Positions 9,475 through 18,534 of a stretch of 64,000 bases of DNA are shown here, piece after piece (position 1 is the first letter of the stretch; every line of letters begins with the position of its first letter). The stretch is from assembly GCA_016874755.1 (NCBI GenBank), contig VGTH01000001.1, positions 62,001 to 126,000 on the forward strand, given 5' to 3'. Under the pieces are notes generated by a model. The model had not been told where the DNA came from, made no database searches, and saw only the letters and a program-made list of their open reading frames with translations. This DNA is from Deltaproteobacteria bacterium. Lineage in GTDB: Bacteria > Desulfobacterota > Binatia > UBA9968. The position numbers and the translations under genes were made by a program.

Positions 9475-10281
9475 ATGGCAAAAGGCGATGTGCGACACTT
9501 GGATCATTTCGTCGTCGCGGTGATGGAACCCGATCGAGCGGAAAAGTTTTTCACCGAAGTCATGGGCGCGCGGACCCTCAAATCCGAGAACGAGCCCAAC
9601 ATGACGCGCATTTTCATGAAGCTGGGCGAAAATCACATCGGGCTTTTCTCTCAGGGCAAGAACAAGCTGCCCAATCGGCAGAGTGCCAACTCCTACCCGC
9701 GCCATTCGTTTCAGGTGCCCGCCGGAGAATATGACGCGATGGCGGCGAAGATTCGCAAGGCTAGTCCCTTCGTCAAAGACATCAGCGGCGATCTGGGTTG
9801 CTGCTGGAACGAAGGTCTGGTGTTTCAAGATTCAGAAGGCAACTTCTGGGAAATCGCTGAGACGCCCGGCATTGCCAAGACCCGGCTGCATCACTTGCAC
9901 TTCGACGCCACCGATGTTGGTGCAAGCGTGGACTTCTACAAGAAATTTTTGAACTGCACGGTGAAGGCGCAGAACGTGACCATGGCCGAGGTCGTTGCAC
10001 CTTCGGGACAAAGCGTCGTGCTGAACAAGGTCGATGAGCTGAGTGAGGTGACCAAGGCGACCTGGCGCGGACGCCATTTCGCGTTCTACGTGCAAGACGA
10101 TGATTTTCACGCCATCGTCGACAAACTGCACGCTAGCGGCATCGAAGAGCGCGACGATCACGGCGAGCGCGCCGGCAGAAAGCCGGGGCAATTGGGGACT
10201 TATTTCAGGGAGCCGAGTGGATTCCGCCTGCAGATTACCAACGAAGACTCAGCGACGTTCGCGGCGCATGCGAACGATTAA
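9475..10281 (+). CDS. Two-domain VOC (vicinal oxygen chelate) protein
   Basis: About 268 residues with two betaalphabetabetabeta VOC modules, the size of small extradiol ring-cleavage dioxygenases. The second module begins RLHHLHFDATD and has a later RHFAFYV strand, two His positions where extradiol enzymes hold Fe or Mn. The third ligand Glu is not obvious (LQITN at the end), so activity is uncertain. ATG at 9475 is chosen over 9469 because AAGGAG is 8 nt upstream of it. It follows the ABC ATPase by 16 nt and lies between two UbiD genes, which suits an aromatic degradation role. Confidence 0.8.
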   Translation: MAKGDVRHLDHFVVAVMEPDRAEKFFTEVMGARTLKSENEPNMTRIFMKLGENHIGLFSQGKNKLPNRQSANSYPRHSFQVPAGEYDAMAAKIRKASPFVKDISGDLGCCWNEGLVFQDSEGNFWEIAETPGIAKTRLHHLHFDATDVGASVDFYKKFLNCTVKAQNVTMAEVVAPSGQSVVLNKVDELSEVTKATWRGRHFAFYVQDDDFHAIVDKLHASGIEERDDHGERAGRKPGQLGTYFREPSGFRLQITNEDSATFAAHAND

Positions 10282-10284
10282 TCG

Positions 10285-10439
10285 GATGATTTAACCGCAA
10301 AGCCTATCCTGAGCCACGTCGAAGCGGACGCAGAGTACGCAAAAATTCGGAACGATATTTTCCCCTTTGCGTTCTCTGCGTTCTTCGCGGTTGATCCTTC
10401 CGAATCCGAACTTTGCGTCCTTCGCGCCTTTGCGCGAGA
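10285..10439. repeat. Dispersed intergenic inverted repeat, copy 3
   Basis: TTAACCGCAAAG ... GCAAAAATTCGGA and, after a short loop, TTTGCGTTCTCTGCG ... CGCGGTT, followed by a half copy ending CCTTTGCGCGAGAT. It occupies the convergent spacer between the VOC gene and ubiD and could serve as a transcript end for both. Confidence 0.75.
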
Positions 10440-11861
10440 TCAAATCTTATCGAGAAATCCGCGCCACTCCTTCGCGACTTTTTCTTTTAGCTCTCTACTT
10501 GCGCCGCTCGATTTGGGGAATTTATCGCGCCATTCATAGGGGCGCGTCGCGTCGATGATGGCGCGCGAGCTGAAGCCTTTGTCCTGGACCGGGATGCGCG
10601 GGTCGAGCGGACCGCTCCAGCAGCGGCGCAGGATTTCGATCGACTCCACCGGATCGGAGCGCGAGCTGATCGCCCAGATCACTTCTTCGGAATTGGTAAT
10701 ATCGATGTCGTCGTCGACGACAATCACATAGCGGCCGAGATAGGCGCCGGAGCGGCACTGACTGGCGATCATCGCCGCTTGGCGCGCGTGCCCGGGGTAG
10801 CGCTGCTTGATCGAGAGCACGGTCATGAACCTGCCGCCCGAAGGATGCGACCAAACCGCCGATACGTCGGGGACACCGGCTTCGTCGAGGGCGTTCCAGA
10901 TCAACGCCGAGCGCATCAATGAGAAATGCAAGTTGTCACCGCTCGAAGGTTTCAATAACGGAAAGCCGCACATGATCGGGTCGTTGCGGTAATAAACGGC
11001 TTTGACGCGAATCACCGGCACGGCCGTTTGATTGCTGGCATAATAACCTGTCCACTCACCGAAGGGTCCTTCGGGCATGAAGTCGTTGGGCACGACTTCG
11101 CCTTCGATGGCGATTTCGGAATCTGCGGGAATCGGCAAACCGGTGAGCGGACCGTCGACGACGTCGAGCGGCTTACCGGTGATGCCGCCGGCGTAGGCAT
11201 ATTCGTTGACGCGATTGGGCACGTCGGTGGATGCAACAAGAAAATTGATCGGATGATGACCGAAGGAAACCGCGATCGGCAAGGCCCTGCCGGCGGCATG
11301 CTCTTTGTCACGATGGACGCGGCCATGCTTGCCCGGCGACATGTGCAGGCCCATGTGATCGCGGCCGTGAATCATGATCCGATAGGTGCCGACGTTGACC
11401 CAGCCCTCTTCAGGATCGCGCGTTACGCACAGATCGTCGGTGCCGATGTAGCGGCCGCCGTCGAGCTCGTGCCAACGCGGCACCGGGAATTTGAGTAAAT
11501 CGATGTCGCTGCCCTTCTGCACGTTCTCGAACAGCGGCGCGGTTTTCACTTTGCGCGGCTCGATGGGCTGAATCGATTTCACCTGCTGGCGCCATTTCTG
11601 GACGAAGTCGAACTCGCCGATCTTCGGGTCCATGCCCATGGTGAGCGCCAGCCGCTGCACGGAAGAGAGCAGGTTGACCGCCATGCGGTAGCCCTTGGGG
11701 TATTCTTTGATGTTGTCAAAGACAATCGCCGGGCGTGTCTTCGAGCGCTCGTTGATGATCTCCGTCAGCGTCGATAACTCGAGATCCCAATGGGCATCGT
11801 TGACGGTCATTAGTTGACCGAACTTGTCGACATCCGCTAACCAAGAACGCAGGTCTGACAT
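10440..11861 (-). CDS. UbiD-family decarboxylase (second copy)
   Basis: A 473-residue prFMN-dependent decarboxylase family member, clearly paralogous to the one at 5118. NVGTYR is near residue 154, EIAIEGE near 246 and GPFGEW near 263, so the cofactor strand and both catalytic acidic segments are present. It is downstream of an enolase-superfamily gene and a truncated cupin on the same strand. The different N-terminus and neighbour enzymes suggest a related but distinct substrate from the first UbiD. Confidence 0.93.
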   Translation of the reverse strand: MSDLRSWLADVDKFGQLMTVNDAHWDLELSTLTEIINERSKTRPAIVFDNIKEYPKGYRMAVNLLSSVQRLALTMGMDPKIGEFDFVQKWRQQVKSIQPIEPRKVKTAPLFENVQKGSDIDLLKFPVPRWHELDGGRYIGTDDLCVTRDPEEGWVNVGTYRIMIHGRDHMGLHMSPGKHGRVHRDKEHAAGRALPIAVSFGHHPINFLVASTDVPNRVNEYAYAGGITGKPLDVVDGPLTGLPIPADSEIAIEGEVVPNDFMPEGPFGEWTGYYASNQTAVPVIRVKAVYYRNDPIMCGFPLLKPSSGDNLHFSLMRSALIWNALDEAGVPDVSAVWSHPSGGRFMTVLSIKQRYPGHARQAAMIASQCRSGAYLGRYVIVVDDDIDITNSEEVIWAISSRSDPVESIEILRRCWSGPLDPRIPVQDKGFSSRAIIDATRPYEWRDKFPKSSGASRELKEKVAKEWRGFLDKI

Positions 11862-11869
11862 AATTTCCT

Positions 11870-12241
11870 TTATTGCTTTGTTGGTGCCGGCACCGCGGGC
11901 ACCGCCATCGATCGAAACGTGTTTTCCGGCTCTTCGCGATAGTGTCCGAACGCGCTGACGATCGGCGTGTCGTTTACCGAAAACAAAATCGCGTCCTGGG
12001 TCTTCGAGCGATTGACATGCTCATGCCATGCCCAGTTGGGGACGACGAAGGAATCGTGGGTGGTCCAATCCATCGCCTTGTCGCCGACATTCGTTGTGCC
12101 TGCGCCGCCGGCGACGAAGTAGACCGCGCTCGACGTGTGGCGATGTTTCTTGGCGTGCTCTCCTGGGCGGAGCAGCTGAATCCAGCAGCTGAGCGTCGGC
12201 AGCGTCGGCCCGCCCTTCCGCTTCCATCCTTCATACTTCTC
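11870..12241 (-). pseudogene. Truncated cupin (gentisate dioxygenase-like C-terminal domain) without its own start
   Basis: Reading in frame from 12241 gives about 122 residues beginning EKYEGWKRKGGPTLP, containing the cupin signature HAKKHRHTSS and the later WAWHEH, then a normal stop at 11870. This is the C-terminal cupin of gentisate 1,2-dioxygenase-like proteins. There is no ATG, GTG or TTG before Met-Asp-Trp at 12073: the codon immediately upstream is the TGA stop of the enolase-superfamily gene, in the same frame. Either the N-terminal part was deleted up to that stop, or translation restarts at 12073 and makes only a 67-residue piece. I treat it as a remnant. Confidence 0.7.
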
Positions 12242-13309
12242 TCAGAATCCGCGCAAACTAACTCCCAACCCTTCGCCCTCGGGCACGGCGATGGTTCCTT
12301 TCTCCACCGAAAGTCCAAAGAACGGATCGCCGGTAATCACCTCGAATTCGCCCAGCTCGCAGAGCGGCGAAATACCGGGGGTCGCAGCGGCCAAATGCAC
12401 CGCGGCGGCGTCACCGACCATGCTGCCGGCGGTGTTCGACAGCGCGCAGCGGATGCCGTTTTGCTCGCACAGCTCGGCGATGCGGCGCACTTCGTTGAGG
12501 CTGCCGACTTTCGGGATGCCGGTGTTGATCGAATCGACCATGCGGTTCTTGATCAGTATCTGCGCATCGGCGAAGTTACGGCAGGACTGATCGGCTTCGA
12601 TTTTGATCGGCGCGTGCTGTTTCACTTCCCACAAAGCATCGAACTGATCGCGCGGCACCGGCTGCTCGAAGACTCCCACGCCCAAATCGGCCAAACCTTT
12701 TGCCAGGCGAATGGCATCTTTCGCATTGTAAGCTTCGTTAGCGTCGATCTTGATGAACACGTCGTCGCCCACGGCCTTGCGCACCGCGGCGACGCGCGGC
12801 AAATCTTTACGAATATCGCCGCTGACTTTGAGCTTCAGCGCCAATCCGCCGGCGGCAAGCTCCTTGGCTTCCTGGGCCATGGCGTCGGGAGCGCCGACGC
12901 TGACCATTTTTATGACTTGGATCTCACTGCGACATTTGCCGCCGAGCATCACCGACAGCGGAATATGATAGGCGCGCGCCAAAGCATCGATCATCGCGCC
13001 TTCTAGGGCGGACTTCGCGCGCGGGTGGCCGGTCAGCGTACGATCCATTTCGGCGCGAATTTTCGCCAGGTCTTCAAGCTCTTTGCCAATGACCTTCGGC
13101 GTGAGAATCGCATCGATGACATGGCGCGCGGTCTCGGGCGTTTCACCGGCGCGCGGAAAAAGATCGGCATAGCCGTAGCCCTCGATGCCTTGCAGCGTCA
13201 CGACGCTCACCAACACGCCGCGCGCCACGGTAAAATTATTGGTCGCCGTCACCAGCGGCTTGGTATACGGCATTTCCAGCGTGCGGGTTTCGACTTTTTC
13301 GATTTTCAT
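12242..13309 (-). CDS. Mandelate racemase / muconate lactonizing enzyme-family protein (enolase superfamily)
   Basis: A 355-residue barrel enzyme of the enolase superfamily, which abstracts a proton alpha to a carboxylate. The KLKVS segment near residue 157 carries the Lys pair, followed by metal-ligand segments KIDANEAY (about 185), EQPVP (about 213) and EADQS (about 237), and a later GIPKVGS with the opposite-face Lys. This pattern fits the MLE or dipeptide epimerase branch rather than mandelate racemase itself. It is the first gene of a minus-strand set with the cupin remnant and UbiD. The exact substrate is not predictable. Confidence 0.88.
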   Translation of the reverse strand: MKIEKVETRTLEMPYTKPLVTATNNFTVARGVLVSVVTLQGIEGYGYADLFPRAGETPETARHVIDAILTPKVIGKELEDLAKIRAEMDRTLTGHPRAKSALEGAMIDALARAYHIPLSVMLGGKCRSEIQVIKMVSVGAPDAMAQEAKELAAGGLALKLKVSGDIRKDLPRVAAVRKAVGDDVFIKIDANEAYNAKDAIRLAKGLADLGVGVFEQPVPRDQFDALWEVKQHAPIKIEADQSCRNFADAQILIKNRMVDSINTGIPKVGSLNEVRRIAELCEQNGIRCALSNTAGSMVGDAAAVHLAAATPGISPLCELGEFEVITGDPFFGLSVEKGTIAVPEGEGLGVSLRGF

Positions 13310-13416
13310 GGCAGCTCCTCGGTTCGTAAACTGACGAGGTCTTTAGGACTGTTTAATATCGCCGGCCGAACATTACAACCGTTTCCGCCCGGTGGTTAGG
13401 TTGCTATAAAAGAACC

Positions 13417-15030
13417 ATGCGGGTTTTGCTGATCCAACCGCCGGTGCATGACTTCTATGACACCGACGTGCGGCTCCAGCCCATCGGGCTGGCTTATATC
13501 AAGGCCGCAGTGCGCGCGCATTCGCCGCAGGTCGAAGTCATCGTCAAAGATTTCCACGGCGGTCACGGCCGGCGCACAGTGGCCATCCCAAAAGAGCTGC
13601 GCTACCTGGCCGAATACTATCCCGTCGCCGACAAGTCGCCGTTCTCGACGTTCCATCAGTACTATCACTTTGGCAAATCCTTCGATGACATCGAAACCGA
13701 GATCACCGACCTGCAACCCGACGTGGTCGGCATCTCATCGCTGTTTACACCGTATTACCGCGAAGCGTTGGAAGTCGCCGCCCGCACCAAGAGAAGCACT
13801 GATGCCATCGTCGTCATGGGCGGATCGCACGCCTCCGCCGTTCCTGAGTCGCTGCTGCTCTCGCCGCATGTCGACTACGTGATTCGCGGCGAGGGCGAAC
13901 GCCCGATGGTCGAACTGCTGCGCGCGCTCGAACGCGGCGAGGCCGTCGATCGAGTGCCCAATCTTGCCTACAAACGGGCCGGCGCGCTTGTCTACAATCC
14001 TATCGAAGACAACTTTCCCATCGATGCACTGCCGGCTCCCGACCTAAACGACTGCCGAGCAACATCGTACAACCTGGCCGGCAAACCGATGACGTTTATG
14101 ATCACATCGCGGAGCTGCCCGCACAAATGCTCCTTTTGCTCGGTGCACACGACCTTCGGCACCGAATATCGGCGGCGTTCGTTGGACAGCGTGTTGGCGG
14201 AGATTGAGCTGCGTTACCACCAGGGCTTCCGTGTTATCGATTTCGAAGACGACAACCTGACTTATTACAAGCACACCTTCAAAGAACTCTGCGGCCACTT
14301 GATCGCGCGCTTTCCGCGGCGCGAAATGCAATTCGTCGCCATGAACGGCATCAGCTACCTGAGCCTCGACGACGAATTGCTGGAACTGATGCAGCGGGCC
14401 GGCTTTACGCACCTGAATCTTGCGCTGGTATCATCCGACAAAACCGTACGCGAGACCACCAAGCGGCCGCATACACTGGACGCCTATGTGAAAGTTGTCG
14501 ACAAAGCGCACGCGCTCGGCTTTAAGATCGTTTCCTATCAAATCCTCGGCCTGCCGAATGAAAGCCTCGACAGCATGATTCAAACCTTGGCATTTAACGC
14601 GCGCCTGCCCGTGTTGCTCGGCGCCTCGCCGTTCTATCAGACGCCCAAGGCTCCCATTGCCCGTGGATTGGACTTGTGCGAAGCGGATTTCGTCAGGGCG
14701 AGACTGACCGCCCTGGGCATCGGAGCGCCTGGCTTTGACCGTGACGACGTTTACACGTTGTTTGTGACCACGAGGATTCTCAACTTTTTGAAAGGCATCG
14801 AGCTCGACAAGCCAGCGAGCCTGGAAGAACTAATGCGCTTCCGTTGGTCGGAGCAACGCACACAGATTGGCTTTGATCTGCTCGGGCGGTTGCTGGAAAA
14901 CCGAGCTCTCTATTTTCACACGCAAGCGGGTTTGATCGAAAACCGGCGCTTCAAGAGTGAAATTTTCCAGCGAGTACTTCGAGAGGCAAAGAAACTATCT
15001 TGTCTAAACGGGCGGGCGATTGCTCTATAG
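13417..15030 (+). CDS. B12-binding-domain radical SAM protein
   Basis: A 537-residue protein with an N-terminal cobalamin-binding-like Rossmann domain (about residues 1-150) and a radical SAM core. The 4Fe-4S motif is CPHKCSFC, near residue 234. Such proteins do methylations or rearrangements; nothing nearby fixes the substrate. A TATAAA box at 13405-13410 lies only 6 nt before the ATG and no Shine-Dalgarno is seen, so the mRNA may be leaderless. Its last 115 nt overlap, tail to tail, with the membrane protein gene on the other strand, which suggests one of the two has an extended C-terminus. Confidence 0.9.
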   Translation: MRVLLIQPPVHDFYDTDVRLQPIGLAYIKAAVRAHSPQVEVIVKDFHGGHGRRTVAIPKELRYLAEYYPVADKSPFSTFHQYYHFGKSFDDIETEITDLQPDVVGISSLFTPYYREALEVAARTKRSTDAIVVMGGSHASAVPESLLLSPHVDYVIRGEGERPMVELLRALERGEAVDRVPNLAYKRAGALVYNPIEDNFPIDALPAPDLNDCRATSYNLAGKPMTFMITSRSCPHKCSFCSVHTTFGTEYRRRSLDSVLAEIELRYHQGFRVIDFEDDNLTYYKHTFKELCGHLIARFPRREMQFVAMNGISYLSLDDELLELMQRAGFTHLNLALVSSDKTVRETTKRPHTLDAYVKVVDKAHALGFKIVSYQILGLPNESLDSMIQTLAFNARLPVLLGASPFYQTPKAPIARGLDLCEADFVRARLTALGIGAPGFDRDDVYTLFVTTRILNFLKGIELDKPASLEELMRFRWSEQRTQIGFDLLGRLLENRALYFHTQAGLIENRRFKSEIFQRVLREAKKLSCLNGRAIAL

Positions 15031-16136
15031 CCCGGATTGTTCACATAGGGGAGAGCGATCCAGATGCCCGCTTCGACGGCGGCAAAGCGCAGACCGACTA
15101 CGAGTCGCAAATAGCTGATCACGAGGGTCAGCGACACCACCGAGCAGATGACAAAGGCGAGATGGATGGCGATGTGATCGACGGTGTAGGCGAACAATAG
15201 ATGAAACGCAAAGAACGCACAGGCCAGGAAAAAATAGTTCATCGGATGGAGCTCGATGCCGCGCCGCGTGGTGATGATCAACATTAAAAAGAAGAAGAAC
15301 AGCAGCGACACCGGCGCGAAAAAACTGATCCGCCCGGCGAGTGGCCCCGGTTGCAGCTTCTCGGGCAGGATCATGCCGATTTGAAAGCCGGAGAGCAGGT
15401 TCTTCGATTCCCAGACGAGCTCCCAACCTTTTTGCGTTGGTTTTTTGTGGGCCGGCGCTAAAGTATTCTCAGGAAAATCGATGTCCTTGAAATTGGTTGT
15501 CATCCGCAGTTGAAAGTTGCGCACCTGGGTGACATCCTCGCCAAAGTGGTAGCGCCAGCTATCCAAGCCCTGGGAGCGATAGCTGACTTTGAGCACCGCG
15601 CTCTTGCCGCGCGCCAGCGTGATCGGCGCGAGTAGCGATGACCGTTCGTTGGTAAACGTCAATGGTTCGCCATCTAGGGTAAAGACGAGATCATCGTAAA
15701 TCGCCTGGGCGGTGGGGAAGTGCAGCGTGAGCGTCACCTTCTCATCCTCGGTGGTGTTCTTAAAGGTGTATTCACCGGCGAAGGCGACTTTGTAGGTGCT
15801 GTACCACAGCAGACCCTTTTGCCGGTGCTCGAGGTCGAGATCGACGGCCACCTGACTCGCTTCCAGTGACAGCGGTGTGACAATATTTTCTTTCACGGTG
15901 CGGACGACGTTGACGCCGTTCTCCTGCGCTGCGACCTTCTGGAAGACTTCTTTGGAGATCGTCGCCGAGAGAGAGCGCTGGGTATGCGGCGCGCCCCAGA
16001 TCGACGCGACCCTTTCCTTCAAACTGGAATCGTAAGAATAAGTCCTGGTAAAAATCGTCGTGCCTAGCACCGCCCAGGCGATGCTCGTGCAGATGAAGAT
16101 AAAAATGAGCGCCTTGATTTGCTGGTACATAGACAT
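14916..16136 (-). CDS. CreD-like inner-membrane protein
   Basis: A 406-residue membrane protein with one N-terminal transmembrane helix (IFIFICTSIAWAVLG), a large extracytoplasmic beta-rich region, and a C-terminal cluster of four to five helices beginning ISFFAPVSLLFFFF. The C-terminal helices (HPMNYFFLACAFFAFHLL) resemble the CreD inner-membrane family, but I cannot confirm this without an alignment. The start at 16136 is supported by GAGGAGG 5-10 nt upstream. Its 3' end overlaps the radical SAM gene by 115 nt. The role is unknown. Confidence 0.7.
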   Translation of the reverse strand: MSMYQQIKALIFIFICTSIAWAVLGTTIFTRTYSYDSSLKERVASIWGAPHTQRSLSATISKEVFQKVAAQENGVNVVRTVKENIVTPLSLEASQVAVDLDLEHRQKGLLWYSTYKVAFAGEYTFKNTTEDEKVTLTLHFPTAQAIYDDLVFTLDGEPLTFTNERSSLLAPITLARGKSAVLKVSYRSQGLDSWRYHFGEDVTQVRNFQLRMTTNFKDIDFPENTLAPAHKKPTQKGWELVWESKNLLSGFQIGMILPEKLQPGPLAGRISFFAPVSLLFFFFLMLIITTRRGIELHPMNYFFLACAFFAFHLLFAYTVDHIAIHLAFVICSVVSLTLVISYLRLVVGLRFAAVEAGIWIALPYVNNPGYRAIARPFRQDSFFASRSTRWKISLLKRRFSIKPACV

Positions 16137-16284
16137 AGTTTCCTCCTCAATTGTGATGGGAGCGATTCTAAGCAGCGCCTGTGCAGCGCCGATGAGCCGG
16201 ATGCGGCTTTGTTGCGGCGATTTGGTGCAGATTTGGTGCAGCGACGGGGTTTTGCTCAGGCGCCCGTTGCGGTAGAAGAATTTC

Positions 16285-17484
16285 ATGGCACTTTTGGAAG
16301 GCGTGCGGGTGCTCGACCTGACCAATGTTCTTGCTGGGCCATTTTGCTGTTATCAGCTAGCCCAGTTGGGCGCGGAGGTGCTCAAGGTTGAGGTGCCCGG
16401 TAGCGGCGATCTCGCGCGGCAGCTGGGCGCCGATCCCGAGTTAAATAGCAAATTGATGGGGGCGTCGTTCTTGGCCCAGAACGCCGGCAAGCGCTCGATC
16501 ACCGTCAATTTGAAACATGCCGATGGCAAAGCGATTTTTCGCAAGCTGGTGACAACCGCCGACGTCGTCGTCGAGAATTTTCGCCCGCGTGTGATGGAAC
16601 GTTTGGGCCTGGGATACAAAGAACTTCAGACGAGTAAAGGCGATCTGATCTACTGTGCCATCTCCGGCTTCGGTCAGGATGGACCTCTCAAAGACAACCC
16701 CGCCTACGATCAAATCGTCCAGGGCTTGTCCGGCGTCATGAGCATAACCGGCGACCGGCATTCGGCGCCGCTTCGGGTGGGTTATCCGATTGCTGACACC
16801 ATCGGCGGCGTTACCGCCGCCTTCGCCATCGCTGCGGCTCTGTTTCGCCGCGCGCGCAGCGGTGCGGGTGAGTTTATCGATGTGTCGATGCTCGAAGCGA
16901 CGATCGCTAGCATGGGTTGGGCCGTGTCGAATTGGTTGATAGCCGGCATGGCGCCGCAGCCGATGGGTAACGAAAACATGACTGCCAGCCCGTCTGGAAC
17001 GTTCTCGACGAGAGACGGCTTGCTCAATATCGCCGCCAACGAGCAAAACCAGTTCGTTACGCTCTGCGGGTTGACTGGGCGGCAGGACTTGATCGCCGAC
17101 CCGCGCTTTGCCCAGCGCGAGGAGCGCAAACATTACCGTCAAGAGCTGAAGAGGGAAATCGAAAAGGCCCTGGCGGCAAAATCGGCGCGCGAGTGGTCGG
17201 ACATCTTCAATCGAAACGGCGTCCCAGCCGGCGAAGTGCTATCGATTCCCGAAGTTCTGAAACACCGCCAAGTCGTCGAACGCGGCTTGGTTAAGCGCTT
17301 CCCTGCAGCCACCGGCGCCGACCGGGAGCTTGCGATGGTGCGCTCAGGGTTTCGACTCGCGAGCGGCGATCCCGCGCCGGCCGCGCCGCCGCCTACCCTG
17401 GGTGCCGACACGGAAGCCATTTTGCTCGAGCTAGGCTATGACAGGGAAAGCATCGCGCAGCTGAGAAGTTCACAGGTGATATGA
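16285..17484 (+). CDS. Class III CoA-transferase (CaiB/BaiF family)
   Basis: A 399-residue family III CoA-transferase that moves CoA between acyl-CoA and a free carboxylic acid. The N-terminus LDLTNVLAGPFCCY and the later VENFRP and GQDGP segments are characteristic of the family. The gene ends in an ATGA overlap with the citryl-CoA lyase gene, and a TctCBA importer follows, so a plausible role is activating an imported di- or tricarboxylate to its CoA thioester before cleavage. The specific acid is an inference and could be citramalate-, citrate- or itaconate-like. Confidence 0.92.
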   Translation: MALLEGVRVLDLTNVLAGPFCCYQLAQLGAEVLKVEVPGSGDLARQLGADPELNSKLMGASFLAQNAGKRSITVNLKHADGKAIFRKLVTTADVVVENFRPRVMERLGLGYKELQTSKGDLIYCAISGFGQDGPLKDNPAYDQIVQGLSGVMSITGDRHSAPLRVGYPIADTIGGVTAAFAIAAALFRRARSGAGEFIDVSMLEATIASMGWAVSNWLIAGMAPQPMGNENMTASPSGTFSTRDGLLNIAANEQNQFVTLCGLTGRQDLIADPRFAQREERKHYRQELKREIEKALAAKSAREWSDIFNRNGVPAGEVLSIPEVLKHRQVVERGLVKRFPAATGADRELAMVRSGFRLASGDPAPAAPPPTLGADTEAILLELGYDRESIAQLRSSQVI

Positions 17485-18361
17485 AACGACCCAGACCAGC
17501 AAAGACCGCAGCCCTTCGTCCAGAACAGTCTGTCGAAGACTGGTGGCCGACCTCGATCATCGAGATGCACCCGGGCGAGATCCGCTACCGCGGCTATGCT
17601 ATCGAAGATTTGATTGGTCGCGTCGGCTTCGCCGAAATGATTTGGCTCTTGACGCGCGGCGATCTGCCGAACCGGTGGCAGGCCGGACTGCTCGAAGCTG
17701 CGCTGGTTGCGGCTGTCGATCATGGCCCACAGGCGCCCTCCATTGCCATCGCGCGCATGGCGATCACCTGCGGTGTCGGCATCAACAACGCCATGGCCTC
17801 GGCGATCAACGCGCTCGGCGATGTCCACGGCGGCGCCGGTGAACAGTGCGTTGAGCTTTACCAGGCCATTGCCAGGCGGCTCGATGGCCGGAAACCTCTC
17901 AGCCGTAGCGCTATTCAAGCCGCCGTCAGCGAAGAGATCCGCTCCTCCGCGACAGAGGCATAGCGCTGCTGCCCGGTTTCGGTCACCGCTTCCACCCTGT
18001 CGATCCGCGCGCACCTAGATTATTGCGCCTGATCGACACTGCCGCCCGCGCCGGCCAAGTGACGGGACGCTTCGCGATCATTGGCCGCGCTGTCGAATCG
18101 GTCCTTGCGAAGCAAAAAGGCCGCAAGATTCCGATGAACATCGACGGCGCCACAGCGGTGGTTTTCGCCGAGCTGGGCTTCGCGCCGCCGCTCTGCCGCG
18201 GCTTGTTCGTGATCTCGCGGTCCGTCGGCGCGTTGGCCCATGCTTGGGAGGAAAGCCAATCCGGCCAACGCAACAAAGGGCCGCTGCCGCGCCACTTACT
18301 TTGGCGCTACACTGGGAGCGAGCCACGGGTGCTCCGCAAGAAGCCGCTGAAAGGGCGTTAG
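17481..18361 (+). pseudogene. Citryl-CoA lyase / short citrate synthase-family protein, split by a -1 frameshift
   Basis: The first frame (from ATG 17481) gives a citrate synthase-like N-terminal half ending ...AAVSEEIR, then runs to a stop at 17963. The next frame, readable from 17942, continues without loss as LLRDRGIALLPGFGHRF and ends at 18361. The joined protein is about 293 residues, normal for citryl-CoA lyases. It keeps the active-site positions: His in DVHGGAG, His in GFGHRF and Asp in NIDGATA. Total length is 881 nt, one short of a multiple of three, which fits a single deleted base near 17935-17942. It could be a real mutation or a sequencing error. It overlaps the CoA-transferase stop by 4 nt. 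Confidence 0.8.
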
Positions 18362-18534
18362 AGAGCCCACGATCGGTCTCCCGTGAATAGCCCGAACAAA
18401 GGGCGCAAAGTCGTGCCTCGCGAGGCGGATTTGGTGCAGCGACTTGAAGCTTGTCAATTCTCGCGTCGTCTACTATACATCCTACATCCTACATCCGTAG
18501 CCCGGAGTGGGACTCAAAATACCAAGGAGGCACT

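Noticed and set aside
18475-18497. TACATCC tandem triplet and the GATTTGGTGCAGCGAC match to 16230-16250
   Set aside because: Too short and too few copies for a CRISPR or attachment site; probably local duplication or chance.
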